Shown piece after piece: positions 44,186 through 52,915 of a DNA stretch of 64,000 nt (positions are counted from its first letter, which is position 1; every line of letters starts with the position of its first letter). The stretch lies in the NCBI GenBank assembly GCA_031253995.1, contig JAIRVG010000031.1, positions 1 through 64,000 of the forward strand, read 5' to 3'. Under the pieces are notes generated by a model. The model had not been told where the DNA came from. It made no database searches and worked only from the letters and a program-made list of their open reading frames with translations. A program made the position numbers and the translations under genes. This stretch comes from Paucimonas sp. (GTDB lineage: Bacteria; Pseudomonadota; Gammaproteobacteria; Pseudomonadales; Pseudomonadaceae).

Positions 44186-46986
44186 AGCGCCTGTTCCCTG
44201 GCCGCCGGCGTAGGCAGCAGGCGCAGCTGAACCTGGTTGGCACGCGGGAAGAGCTTGCCGGCAGTGGTTTTCAGCGCATCGAGGGTCAGCCCTTCAGGCA
44301 GTTGCGCCTGGCTGCTCAGGTAGCGCGGATCGCCCCAGTGGCGTTCGCTCAGGAGCAGGCGACGCTGGAGCGTCTGCGGGTCGTCGCGGCGCTTGCTTTC
44401 CTGGCGCACCAGCTCGGCCTTCTCGCCCTTGACCCAGGCGGCATCCACGGCGCCCGGCAGCCTGGCCAGGGTGTCCTGGGCCAGTGCCCACAATTCGTCG
44501 ACGCGGGCCGGGTCGCAGGTAAAGTCCAGGCGGCTTTCGATACGTCCGGTCTCCGGATTCAGCTCGCTCTCGAACTTCAGCCGATAGACCCCCGCCGCCT
44601 CGCCACGCAGGCGCTGCTTGAGCTGCTGGCTGGCCAGATCGCGCAGGGCGGCGACCCGGGCCGCCGCCTGTGGACTCCAGGCCTGTTCGCTATAGCTGCG
44701 GGCCTGGAACACCACCCGCGGCTCCAGTGCGATGGCCAGCGACTCGCTGCGCTGGCCAGGCTGCTGCAAGGCCGCGCGGCTTTTCAGTGCCGTCCCGCGC
44801 GGCAGGTTGGCCAGATGGCCGAGCACTGCCTGCTCCAGCATCTTCGGCTCGATATCGGCCATCAGGTAGTAGGTCACCGGCGCAGCGGCAAGACGCTGCC
44901 AGTCCTGGTCCAGCGCCTCCACGCTCAGGCTTTCCAGCGCCTGGACATCGGGTGTCTGCCAGCTGTCGCGCCCGTACATCAGGCGGCGCAGGGTAGCGTC
45001 CTGGGTTTCCCGGACATCGTCGGGACGGCTTTGCAGGCGCTGGAGCAACTCCTTGCGCGATTCGTCGAAGGTCGCCGGATCGATACGGGTGTCGACCTGG
45101 CTCAGGCGATAGCTGTGCAGCAAGGTCGCCAGCGCGCCCTCCCCCGGCGCCACGCTGGCGGCCAGTTGCAGGCGCTGCGGCGTGTGATCGACACCCAGGA
45201 CGACCTTGTGCGCCTTGCGCCAGTTCTCCAGCGCCTCGGCCGATAGCCCTGCCGGCGCGCCGTGCACCGCCAGTTGCGTGGCCATTTGCGTGCGCCACGC
45301 CGGCCGGTCGGCCAGGTTGTAGCCCGCGCTCGACTCCGCCTGCAGCGTCCAGCGACCGCCCTCGGCATTCGCCCGCAGCCAGACCAGGCGATCACCATTG
45401 CCCAGTTGCCAGTGCTCGACCTTCTCGGCGGCGAACACCTTGCGCTGCACCAGGGTGCCAGCAGCAGGCAAGGCCGGCAGGACCAGCTCGGCGACCGGCT
45501 TCACCTCGGCATCCACAGCCTTGGCCCTGGGCGCCGCCAGCGACGACTGGCCGATGGAGGCTTGCAGTCGTTCCACCTCCGTCACCGTCGGCAGCACCAG
45601 CGGCGTGACGCCCGGCGCACTCACCTGCAGCACCCGGTCGCGACTGCCGATCCAGCGCCACAGCCGCTGGTTGAGGGCATCGCGGTCGATGCTGTCGAGC
45701 ACCTCCAGGTAGCGCCCGGCGGCGGCGTGTTTCTCCACCAGCGGCTGGCCCTGCACGGCGGAATTGTTCAGTTGCTCCACCCATTGCTCGAAGGTGCGCG
45801 ACGGATCCCTTGCCAGGGTTTTCTCGCCCAGTGCACGAATCCCATCGCGCTCGCGCTGCGCATCAGCCTCACTGAAGCCATGCTGGCGCAGGCGCTCGAC
45901 CTCGGTCAGCAACTGCTGCAAGGCCGCGCGGTGCTGCGCGCCTTCGACCCCAGCAGCAATGCCGAGCACCGTGGAATGCTCGCCGATCAGGGTTTTCTGC
46001 GTGGTCAGGCTGCGCACGCTGGCCGGCAGCTCCTGCTGGCGCAGGGAGGTCTGCAGGGCGGACAGGGCCATGCGATCGATCAACCGTTCGCGCATGGCGG
46101 CGCGGGTGGTGCCGCGGCTGTCTGGTTCGTGCAGGCGGAACAGCAGGGCCACCTGGTTGCTGCCGGACTGCGGGTCTTGCAGGCGGAAGACCTTAAGGCG
46201 CTCGTCGAGGGCCAGTTCACGCTGTTCCCGCGACGGCACGGCGGCAGCCGGCGGCGCGGAAAACGCCTGGGCGATCTGCTGCGCCAGCAGGTTCGGCTCG
46301 AAGTCGCCGACCACCGACAGGACCATGTTGTTGGGCACGTACCAGCGCGCCTGGTAGCGCTGCAACGCCTCCAGGCTGGCATTGCGAATCGCCGCCTCGT
46401 TGCCGATGGTGCGGTGCGCCGGGTAGGCCGAGCCCGTGCGTTGCGAGGCGATGCGCTGCTCGTTCATGCGCTGGGCCACGCCCAGGCCGCCGCGCCATTC
46501 CTCGATGACCACCGGGCGCTCGCGCTCAAGGTCGGCGGCGTTGTAGTCGCGGGCGAACACCAGGTCCGCCAGGGCGTCCAGCGCCTGCGGCGCCTGCTTC
46601 ACCCCGGACGGAGGGCTGAGCAGGTACTGGGTGCGGTCGAAGTTGGTCATGGCGTTGAAGTGCCGGCCCTGGATCCAGCCCAGGGCGGTCATGCGCTGGC
46701 GCAGGTTCTCGGCTTCACCACCATGGCTGTAGAAGGTCAGGTGTTCCACCAGGTGGGCGACACCGATCTGGTCGGCGTCCTCGTCCACCGAGCCGGCCTG
46801 CACGGTCAGGCGCAGGTCGAGGCGATTGGCCTGGCTGCTGTCGCGCACCAGGCGGTATTCGAGGCCGTTGGGCAATTGTCCGCGCACCACCCTGGCGTCC
46901 CAGGGCAGTGCGTGGTCGGGTGCCGGCGTGGTCGCGCAGGCACCGAGCAGGAGCGGGCCGAGCAGGCCCGCGAGGATCTTGTTCAT
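44182..46986 (-). CDS. Periplasmic M16 metalloprotease lipoprotein (PqqL/FusC-like)
   Basis: The 934-residue protein has a lipoprotein signal (MNKILAGLLGPLLLGAC, lipobox LGAC with Cys17, Ala at +2), then two tandem M16 units. The first carries the inverted zinc motif HLVEH (residues 78-82) with the third ligand expected in PVVIEEWRGG (about 152-161). The second unit (about 500-930) lacks this motif, as usual for the non-catalytic half. It matches PqqL and FusC, which cleave proteins brought into the periplasm by a TonB receptor. It sits between that receptor and the ABC transporter, 30 bases after the receptor stop. Confidence 0.9.
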   Translation of the reverse strand: MNKILAGLLGPLLLGACATTPAPDHALPWDARVVRGQLPNGLEYRLVRDSSQANRLDLRLTVQAGSVDEDADQIGVAHLVEHLTFYSHGGEAENLRQRMTALGWIQGRHFNAMTNFDRTQYLLSPPSGVKQAPQALDALADLVFARDYNAADLERERPVVIEEWRGGLGVAQRMNEQRIASQRTGSAYPAHRTIGNEAAIRNASLEALQRYQARWYVPNNMVLSVVGDFEPNLLAQQIAQAFSAPPAAAVPSREQRELALDERLKVFRLQDPQSGSNQVALLFRLHEPDSRGTTRAAMRERLIDRMALSALQTSLRQQELPASVRSLTTQKTLIGEHSTVLGIAAGVEGAQHRAALQQLLTEVERLRQHGFSEADAQRERDGIRALGEKTLARDPSRTFEQWVEQLNNSAVQGQPLVEKHAAAGRYLEVLDSIDRDALNQRLWRWIGSRDRVLQVSAPGVTPLVLPTVTEVERLQASIGQSSLAAPRAKAVDAEVKPVAELVLPALPAAGTLVQRKVFAAEKVEHWQLGNGDRLVWLRANAEGGRWTLQAESSAGYNLADRPAWRTQMATQLAVHGAPAGLSAEALENWRKAHKVVLGVDHTPQRLQLAASVAPGEGALATLLHSYRLSQVDTRIDPATFDESRKELLQRLQSRPDDVRETQDATLRRLMYGRDSWQTPDVQALESLSVEALDQDWQRLAAAPVTYYLMADIEPKMLEQAVLGHLANLPRGTALKSRAALQQPGQRSESLAIALEPRVVFQARSYSEQAWSPQAAARVAALRDLASQQLKQRLRGEAAGVYRLKFESELNPETGRIESRLDFTCDPARVDELWALAQDTLARLPGAVDAAWVKGEKAELVRQESKRRDDPQTLQRRLLLSERHWGDPRYLSSQAQLPEGLTLDALKTTAGKLFPRANQVQLRLLPTPAAREQAL

Positions 46987-47016
46987 CAGGTCATTCCACG
47001 GTTGTGCGGCGGTGCG

Positions 47017-49848
47017 TCAGAAGCGGTAGCCGACTTCGAGCCAGTACTGGCGGCCGACTTCGTAGGTGGTGCGGGCGGAGGAGCCGCTGGAAACGATCTC
47101 GTTGACCTGGTCGGTGACGTTGGTCACGTCCACCGCCATGAACAGCGCCTGGTCCTTGGCCGTGGGGATTTCCCACTTGACCCGCAGGTCCCAGGTCGGC
47201 GCCGGCTGCACCGAGGCCACGTCGTAGACCTCCAGGGCCTCGCCGTTGACGTCGGCGGTGGTGCCGGTGTTGTAGATCTGGTCGTAGGCGCCGCGGTAGC
47301 GGAAGAAGTTGCTGATGGTGAGGTTCCACGCCGGAATCTCGGTGATGGTGCTCAGGCGTGCGGTCCAGGGCCGGTTGAAATCGCTGGCCGGCAACTCGCT
47401 GTAGGAACGGGGGCTGCCGTCGTAGATCACATCCCGGTCGTAGTACTCATCAGCGTCCGCCGTGCTGTCGTAGGAGCCATAGGCATCCTTGGTCCTCGAC
47501 CAGTCCAGCGCCAGCTGGAAACTGGTGTAGCTGTTGAGGAAGCGGATCGGCGAGACCGGGGTGACGGTCAGGCTGAGGTTGTCGCTGTCGCTGGAGCCTT
47601 CGTTGGTGTACTTGGTGTAGAGCAGGATGTAGCCGTCCAGCGGCTGTTCGCCCAGGGTGCGGACGTTGGCCTTGACGATCTTGTCGCGGCCGCTGCGGTG
47701 CACGTACTTGAGCTTGAAGTCGGTATCCAGCCAGCGCTGCTCCAGGCCCAGGGTCCATTCGTCATCGTAGGGAATGTCGACGGTGGAGAAACGCGTGCTG
47801 TTGGCGTTGGTCGTGCCGGTCCAGGCACCGCCCTGGGTGGTGCGACGGTACGCCGTGTTGAGCGCCTGGCGACCGTCGGCGAGCCGGTACTTGAACAGGT
47901 TGCGTCCGTAGTAGCGGTTGACGCCGAACACCAGCACGGTGCTGCGGTCGCCGAAGAAGTCATAGTCACCGGCGAAGCGCGGCGACACGGTCTTCTTGTC
48001 CATGTAGTCATCGCCCTCGAAGCGCACGCCGGGGCGCAGGCCGAGCTTGCCGATCTGCATCGCGTCCTGGGCATGGATTGCCCAGGCGCTCTCCTCCACC
48101 TCTATCTTCCCGGCATTGAGCTGGGTACGGACCTTGGCCCACTGGCGCGTGTCGCCGTTCAGCAGCAGGCCAACGGAGCAGTACGGATCGTTGCCGAGGC
48201 AAAGGGTACCGGCGTCGCGGGTCATCGAGGAGAGGCTCTGCCCGGTCTCCGGCCGTTCCCAGGTAGCTTTTTGCTGGCTCAGGTCGATACCGGCGGTGAA
48301 CGCATGGGTGGCACCGGCGAAGCGTACGGTTTCCCAGTCCATCTTCAGCTTGTAGTCGAGGCCTTTCTGCGTCTGGTCGATACTGCCGAAGGCGCCCTCG
48401 CCGCTGCGCGAGGTGTTGTTCACCGGATTACCCCAGTTCTTCACGCTGGAGTAATACCACTGGATGGTTTCGTTGGCGTCGGCCTCGCGGGAGCTGTACA
48501 GGTCGGTTACCGCCAGGGTATGAGTCCAGCGCGCATGGTCGCCCTCCCAGACAGCCTTGATCGCCCCTTGCTGGCCGCCGTTGATGTTGACGAAGCCGGA
48601 GTTCAGGTAGTTGTCACGGAACATCACGTTTTCCTGCGGCGCCTTCATCAGCGTGGTCTCGACGCTGAGACGGTCGTTGACGTCCCAGTAGGTCTTGAGC
48701 ATGTAGCTGTCGAGCTTGCGTTCCTGGTCTTTCTGGCTGTCGTTGTTGGGGCTGACGTAGCTGTTGTCGTAGAGGTTGAGCGGCATCACCGAGCGGCGCT
48801 GGGAGAAGGCGAAGATGGCGCCGAAGTTGTCGGTGACGTGGCCTTCGAGGATCCCGCGGACGGTGGTTTTCTTGAACTCGGGGGTAAATCGCTCGTCGGT
48901 GGAGTTGTCGAACTGGCTCTGGTCCGCTTCGGAGATGTGATAACGGGTCCACTCGGAACGGCTCATCGAGTAGGAAATCTTGCCGTGGAAATCCTCGGTC
49001 GGACGGCGGGTGATGGAGTCGATGACGCCGCCATTGAAGCCGCCGTACTCGGCCGGCACGTTGCTGTCGTAGACCTTCACTTCTTCGAGCAGGTCGGCGT
49101 CCAGGGCGATGCCGTAGGAGCGGCTCGGCGCCGACTCGAACTGGCGCGCCTCGCCGTAGCCGTGGGCGCCAGGATCGAGGTCGTTGTTGATCGAGATGCC
49201 GTCGATCATGAAGTTGTTCTGCCAGAACTTGGCGCCGTTGATGCTGATGTCCGCCGGGTCGATCTCGCCGGGGTTGTTCGAGCTCTGCTGCGAGCTGCTG
49301 AACTGCACCGCCGGGTGCATCTGCAGGAGCTTGGTGATATCGCCGTTGGCGCCGGGGAAGGACTGCACCGCCTGGTGGTTGATCACCGTGGCGCCCTGGT
49401 AGCTGTTTTCCTCGGTGCCGCCGAGGACCAGGGTGTCATGCAGCTCCAGCTTGCCGGCATCGGCTTCGGCGAGCAGGCGGAAGGTCAGCACGCTGCCGTT
49501 GTAGTCCCAGGTGATGCCGCTGCCTTGCAGCAGCCGCGCCAGCGCGCCCTCGCTGCTGAGCTGGCCGTGGACCGGGTTGGATTGCTGGTCGCGCAGCCAT
49601 TGCGCGTCGACGGTCACCTGCAGGCCGCTCTGCTGGCCGAAGGCGATCAGCGCGCTGGACAGGCGCTGGGCCGGGATATCGAAGGCATGCACCTGGCTGG
49701 GCAACTGCGTGGCGGCGTTATCCGCCAGGGCCGGCAGCGCCACGCCGTTCAGGCAGGCCAGGCCCAACAGACCACCGCACGCAGCGCGTTTCAACCGCAA
49801 CGACCAACCGCCCCGGCCTTTCGGCACCGGGCAAAACACCTGAAACAT
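47017..49848 (-). CDS. TonB-dependent receptor with N-terminal signalling domain (YddB/FusA-like)
   Basis: The 943-residue outer-membrane receptor has a long signal peptide (cleavage after LNGVALPALA, about residue 42) and a secretin/TonB N-terminal signalling domain (about 52-125: AFDIPAQRLSSALIAFGQQS). A TonB-box-like DTLVLGG follows, then the plug (INHQAVQSFPGANGDITKLL) and a 22-strand barrel ending YWLEVGYRF with the terminal Phe. The signalling domain fits the FecI/FecR pair upstream. The adjacent M16 protease and ABC transporter suggest a protein rather than siderophore ligand. Confidence 0.92.
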   Translation of the reverse strand: MFQVFCPVPKGRGGWSLRLKRAACGGLLGLACLNGVALPALADNAATQLPSQVHAFDIPAQRLSSALIAFGQQSGLQVTVDAQWLRDQQSNPVHGQLSSEGALARLLQGSGITWDYNGSVLTFRLLAEADAGKLELHDTLVLGGTEENSYQGATVINHQAVQSFPGANGDITKLLQMHPAVQFSSSQQSSNNPGEIDPADISINGAKFWQNNFMIDGISINNDLDPGAHGYGEARQFESAPSRSYGIALDADLLEEVKVYDSNVPAEYGGFNGGVIDSITRRPTEDFHGKISYSMSRSEWTRYHISEADQSQFDNSTDERFTPEFKKTTVRGILEGHVTDNFGAIFAFSQRRSVMPLNLYDNSYVSPNNDSQKDQERKLDSYMLKTYWDVNDRLSVETTLMKAPQENVMFRDNYLNSGFVNINGGQQGAIKAVWEGDHARWTHTLAVTDLYSSREADANETIQWYYSSVKNWGNPVNNTSRSGEGAFGSIDQTQKGLDYKLKMDWETVRFAGATHAFTAGIDLSQQKATWERPETGQSLSSMTRDAGTLCLGNDPYCSVGLLLNGDTRQWAKVRTQLNAGKIEVEESAWAIHAQDAMQIGKLGLRPGVRFEGDDYMDKKTVSPRFAGDYDFFGDRSTVLVFGVNRYYGRNLFKYRLADGRQALNTAYRRTTQGGAWTGTTNANSTRFSTVDIPYDDEWTLGLEQRWLDTDFKLKYVHRSGRDKIVKANVRTLGEQPLDGYILLYTKYTNEGSSDSDNLSLTVTPVSPIRFLNSYTSFQLALDWSRTKDAYGSYDSTADADEYYDRDVIYDGSPRSYSELPASDFNRPWTARLSTITEIPAWNLTISNFFRYRGAYDQIYNTGTTADVNGEALEVYDVASVQPAPTWDLRVKWEIPTAKDQALFMAVDVTNVTDQVNEIVSSGSSARTTYEVGRQYWLEVGYRF

Positions 49849-49920
49849 GACTGGCTCCCCGCCCCGGGAAATCCCGGAAAAATTGAATACGAATGGATCT
49901 CATTGCTGCGCGCGGAGCAG

Positions 49921-49947
49921 AAGACGGGGTAGCGCGGGGGATTTTCA
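49921..49947 (-). promoter_or_regulatory. Candidate ECF (FecI-type) promoter of the receptor gene
   Basis: On the minus strand, TGAAAAT (49941-49947) is followed after about 14 bases by CGTCTT (49921-49926), resembling the GGAAAT/CGTC boxes used by iron-starvation sigma factors. It lies about 75 bases upstream of the receptor ATG. The spacer is slightly short, so the assignment is tentative. Confidence 0.4.
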
Positions 49948-49995
49948 GAAAAAGATGAAAAATATTTCTGAGCGGGGAATTTGGAGGCGACACGG

Positions 49996-50035
49996 CCACC
50001 CTGTGGGAGCGGGTTCACCCACTTCCACAGGGTGG
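49996..50035. terminator. Hairpin between DUF6124 gene and receptor gene
   Basis: CCACCCTGTGG / CCACAGGGTGG form a perfect 11-bp stem with an 18-base loop (itself containing GGGTTCACCC). It is 33 bases past the DUF6124 stop on the minus strand; it probably terminates that gene and is a variant of the GTGGGAGCGGGTTCACCC repeat common in pseudomonads. Confidence 0.55.
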
Positions 50036-50068
50036 TGCTGGATCAATGAATCATGTGTTGATCAGGCG

Positions 50069-50365
50069 TCATAGCTTGCGAATCCGGCGCATCTCGGCTT
50101 CGGCCAGCAACGAGCCTACAACTGCCAGGGCAATCTCCAACGACTGCTGGGTCGCCCACGTCAGGTCGCCATGTTTGCGGTCGACCAGATCGCACAGCTG
50201 CAGGTTGGTTTCGGTCGCCGAGCGCAAGGCCGACGCCACGTGCATCAAGGCGTCATCCACGGCGATACCGGCACGCACGGCGAAGAGTGGTGCATGACTG
50301 CGGTGGGTGGTGGCGAAGTGGGTGTGGGTGGTGGTGAGGGGTGGATCGGGGACGACTTTTTTCAT
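50069..50365 (-). CDS. DUF6124 family small protein
   Basis: From ATG 50365 with an AGAAGG ribosome-binding site, the 98-residue protein begins MKKVVPDPPLTTTHTHFATT and ends in a helical region (VDDALMHVASALRSATETNL). The short N-terminal VPDPP motif followed by a helical domain is typical of the DUF6124/DUF3077 proteins that occur in multiple copies in Pseudomonas. Function unknown. It lies between the anti-sigma gene and the receptor gene and is probably independently expressed from its structured leader. Confidence 0.8.
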   Translation of the reverse strand: MKKVVPDPPLTTTHTHFATTHRSHAPLFAVRAGIAVDDALMHVASALRSATETNLQLCDLVDRKHGDLTWATQQSLEIALAVVGSLLAEAEMRRIRKL

Positions 50366-50750
50366 GGTGAACCTTCTCTGATGGATCGGGGCCGCCATAT
50401 CTCGCTGCTATACGAAAGGTGGCGACTGTACGTGAGTTAGCAGACCGGCCAGAGAAGGAACCGGTGCACCCGAAGATGCCCACACGCACAGCCGCCATAA
50501 CGCGTACTGGTGGTGATCTCTGTTCGGACTGCTAATCCGTGTCGTCGATTTGGCAACGACCGACGGAGATTAGGCAGCGTTTCCAGAGGACGCAACCACC
50601 AGGAGGGGTCGGGGAGTATGCTTGGGAAATTGCCTACAAGAAAGCCGGAAATGGGCGAATTTTCGTAGCGGAATTCCACAGATCCCGTAGGAGCTGGCTT
50701 GCCTGCCAAGGACCGCAAAGCGGTCCCCGGATAGCTGTAATCAGAAGCAA
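50366..50750. other. Structured leader/intergenic region between fecR-like and DUF6124 genes
   Basis: The 385-base gap contains nested inverted repeats on both strands: an outer CTGGTGGT (50507-50514) / ACCACCAG (50595-50602) and an inner CTGCTAATC-CGT (50529-50540) / GACGGAGATTAGGCAG (50561-50576). A half REP with CGTAGGAGCTGGCTTGCC (50685) and the stem GGACCGC-AAA-GCGGTCC (50710-50726) lie nearer the fecR-like stop. ATGGCGGC occurs twice on the minus strand between 50390 and 50500. No gene is supported; it reads as the promoter and a structured 5' leader of the DUF6124 gene. Confidence 0.5.
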
Positions 50751-51833
50751 TCAGCGCAACACGATGACCCAAGGCCCATAGGTCTCGACCTTGCCCCCAT
50801 GCGGCTGCATAACCGCGCGCAACGCCGCCAGCGGTTTGCGCAGGTCATACACCCCAGTCACGCGCTTGCGCCCGAGTTCATCGTTGCGCAGCACCACCAG
50901 CCCCGGCGCATAGCGGCGCAACTCGGCCACCACCTCGCTCACCGGCGTGTCATCGGCAATCACCTGACCATTGCGCCACGCCGCCGCCTGGGCCGGGGCG
51001 AACCTGTCCAGATGCGCCACGCCGTCGTGATAGTCCAGCCGATCACCCGGCTTCAACTGCCCCGCCAGCGCCTTCGCCACGCGCCAGTCATCCACCTTCA
51101 CCGAACCTTCCTGCACCGCCACGCGCATCTGCCCGGCACCGATATCGACGTTGAACGCAGTACCGGTCACCGTGACCTCCAGCGCCTCGGCACGCACATG
51201 GAACGGCTTGCTCTTGTCCGGCGCGACCTTGAAGAAGGCCTGCCCACCAAGCAACTGCACATCGCGGCGGTCCCCGGCAAAGCGGACACTGATCGCCGTG
51301 TCGCTGTCCAGCTGCACCACGCTGCCATCGGCCAGGGTGACGTCGCGAGTCTCTCCGGCAGCGGTGCGGTAGTCCGCCTGCATGCGCTGGCTCAGCGACG
51401 GCGCCAGCGCCAGCATCAGACACGCCGCAATCGCCCCGCCCAACCAGTAACGCCGCCGCTTCGGCCGCACCGGCAGCGACACCACAGGCGCCAGCACCGG
51501 CTCCTGCGGCCATTGCGCCTGGGTGGTCGGCGCCAGTTGCGCGCTCATCTGCCAGACCCGCTCGGCCTTGCGATAGGCCTTGGCATTGGCCTCGTCGGCG
51601 GCGCACCACTGCTCCATGCCGGCGCGCAGTTGCGCATCCCCCGGCGCCGCCTGCAGGCGCAGGAACCAGTCGAGGGCCTGGTCCCGGCGGCGGGTCGCGC
51701 AGTCCGCTGGCGTCATGTCCGGCATGTCTCCGAAGGCTGAAAAAGGCGGCAAGGGTCGCATATTCGTCCCTTTCGTCGCAAAAGACGTATCAGCCAGCGG
51801 ATTTTCCAGAGGATTTCGATGCTGTTCAGTCAT
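50751..51833 (-). CDS. FecR-type anti-sigma factor / sigma regulator
   Basis: The 360-residue protein has an N-terminal cytoplasmic anti-sigma domain (DQALDWFLRLQAAPGDAQLR), one membrane helix (about 137-155, YWLGGAIAACLMLALAP), and a periplasmic FecR domain with TAAGETRDVTLADGSVVQLD. At the C-terminus is an STN-like tail (SEVVAELRRYAPGLVVLRND). It relays receptor occupancy to the FecI-type sigma factor. The ATG at 51833 overlaps the sigma-factor stop by eight bases, so the two are translationally coupled; an internal start at MPDMTPADC (about 37 residues in) is possible. Confidence 0.9.
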   Translation of the reverse strand: MTEQHRNPLENPLADTSFATKGTNMRPLPPFSAFGDMPDMTPADCATRRRDQALDWFLRLQAAPGDAQLRAGMEQWCAADEANAKAYRKAERVWQMSAQLAPTTQAQWPQEPVLAPVVSLPVRPKRRRYWLGGAIAACLMLALAPSLSQRMQADYRTAAGETRDVTLADGSVVQLDSDTAISVRFAGDRRDVQLLGGQAFFKVAPDKSKPFHVRAEALEVTVTGTAFNVDIGAGQMRVAVQEGSVKVDDWRVAKALAGQLKPGDRLDYHDGVAHLDRFAPAQAAAWRNGQVIADDTPVSEVVAELRRYAPGLVVLRNDELGRKRVTGVYDLRKPLAALRAVMQPHGGKVETYGPWVIVLR

Positions 51834-52329
51834 CGTCAGGCTCCAGGCGTTCCAGGCAATGACGCAGGGCGTCGTGCACCAACTGGTGAACCAGGCTGGT
51901 GGAAACGTTCAGGTGGGCTGCGACCTGTTGCAGGGTGAAGCCGCCAAGACGGTTCATCTCGAAGGCCAGGCGGGTGCGTTCGGGGAGTTCGGCGAGGGCG
52001 CGGCTGATTACCGCCAGTTCGTTCTGGCTACTCACCTCGCGCTCCGGCGAAGCGCTGCTGGAAGGCAGTTCGGCCAGAATCTCGTCGCCGCCGGGCTGGG
52101 CTTTTTCGGTGGCGTGGCGGCGGGTCAGGTCCAGCGCCAGGTTGCGCACGATGCGGTACAGGTAGCTGGCCGGATGGCGAATCGCTGCGTCGTCTTCCTG
52201 GCGGCTGAAACGCAGCCAGGCTTCCTGCACCACATCCTCGGCACGCGCCCGGCAGCCCACGATCGGCGCCGCATAGTCCAGCAGCGCCGCGCGATGAGCG
52301 AGGTAGAGCTCCAGCTTGTCGTCCGCCAC
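51826..52329 (-). CDS. FecI-type ECF RNA polymerase sigma factor
   Basis: The 167-residue protein has sigma region 2 (AEDVVQEAWLRF, YLYRIVRNLALDLTRR) and region 4 with a helix-turn-helix (ELPERTRLAFEMNRLGGFT, LQQVAAHLNVSTSLVHQLV). Start is the GTG at 52329; no ATG fits. As an iron-starvation sigma factor it would direct transcription of the TonB receptor operon once released by the FecR-type regulator. A Fur-box match lies 57 bases upstream. Confidence 0.92.
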   Translation of the reverse strand: MADDKLELYLAHRAALLDYAAPIVGCRARAEDVVQEAWLRFSRQEDDAAIRHPASYLYRIVRNLALDLTRRHATEKAQPGGDEILAELPSSSASPEREVSSQNELAVISRALAELPERTRLAFEMNRLGGFTLQQVAAHLNVSTSLVHQLVHDALRHCLERLEPDDD

Positions 52330-52385
52330 GAATCGGCTGCCTGTCGAAAGAAGTCGCCCGAAGGCATGGGTCGGCGATGTTACCG

Positions 52386-52404
52386 GCTAGCGATAATCAT
52401 TATC
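52386..52404 (-). promoter_or_regulatory. Fur box upstream of the ECF sigma gene
   Basis: The 19-base sequence ending GATAATCATTATC matches 16 of 19 positions of the Fur consensus GATAATGATAATCATTATC. It lies 57 bases upstream of the sigma-factor start codon, so the regulatory pair, and through it the receptor operon, should be repressed by iron-loaded Fur. Confidence 0.75.
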
Positions 52405-52499
52405 AATAACAACTGATAAAACCTTCATCTCCCTGCCCTGTTCAATGCCCCGGGGCTGAGCGAGAATCCTGCCCCATATTCCCTTGGGAGATGACTTAG

Positions 52500-52907
52500 A
52501 TGAAATCGATGGTCTGGCTGATGCTGGCAACCCTGGCCGTTGGCGCCCACGCTGCCGAAGAAGAAAGCACGCCGTGCGACAACGTCGAGACCGACCAGCA
52601 GAACTACGAATGCGCCCGCTACAGCCGCACCGCCTCCGAGCGCGAGCTGGAAGCCGCCTTCGCCGACCTGCAGGACCGGATCAAGGAACAGTACGCCGGC
52701 AAGACGGCCAAGGTTGCCGAGCTGAGCAAGCGCCTGAACGAGGCCGAGGCGGTGTGGAAACAGCTGCGTGATGCCGACTGCAAGGTCGAGACCTACGACA
52801 TCCCGGCGGGGAAAGCCTTCGAAGCGGCGCAGGACACCTGCATGGCGCAGCGCAATGACGACCGTTCCGAGTACCTGCAATCCCTTGGGTTGCCGACTTC
52901 TGATTGA
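52500..52907 (+). CDS. Secreted LprI/DUF1311-like protein
   Basis: The 135-residue protein has a signal peptide (MKSMVWLMLATLAVGAHA) followed by a cysteine-containing helical domain: CDNVETDQQNYECARYSRTA, then KQLRDADCKVET and AQDTCMAQRNDDRSEYL. This pattern fits the LprI/DUF1311 family (some members inhibit lysozyme). Location is periplasmic. It is divergent from the ECF sigma gene and is followed 8 bases later by the DUF3010 gene, probably one transcript. Confidence 0.8.
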   Translation: MKSMVWLMLATLAVGAHAAEEESTPCDNVETDQQNYECARYSRTASERELEAAFADLQDRIKEQYAGKTAKVAELSKRLNEAEAVWKQLRDADCKVETYDIPAGKAFEAAQDTCMAQRNDDRSEYLQSLGLPTSD

Positions 52908-52915
52908 GTGAACCG

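Noticed and set aside
45262..49932. Very long open frame (about 1550 codons) on the plus strand opposite the M16 protease and receptor genes
   Set aside because: It is the antisense shadow of two well-recognised genes in GC-rich DNA; its translation is low-complexity and matches no family.
51580..52416. Plus-strand open frame opposite the sigma factor and anti-sigma genes
   Set aside because: Shadow of the two minus-strand genes; contains no family motif and would run through the Fur box.
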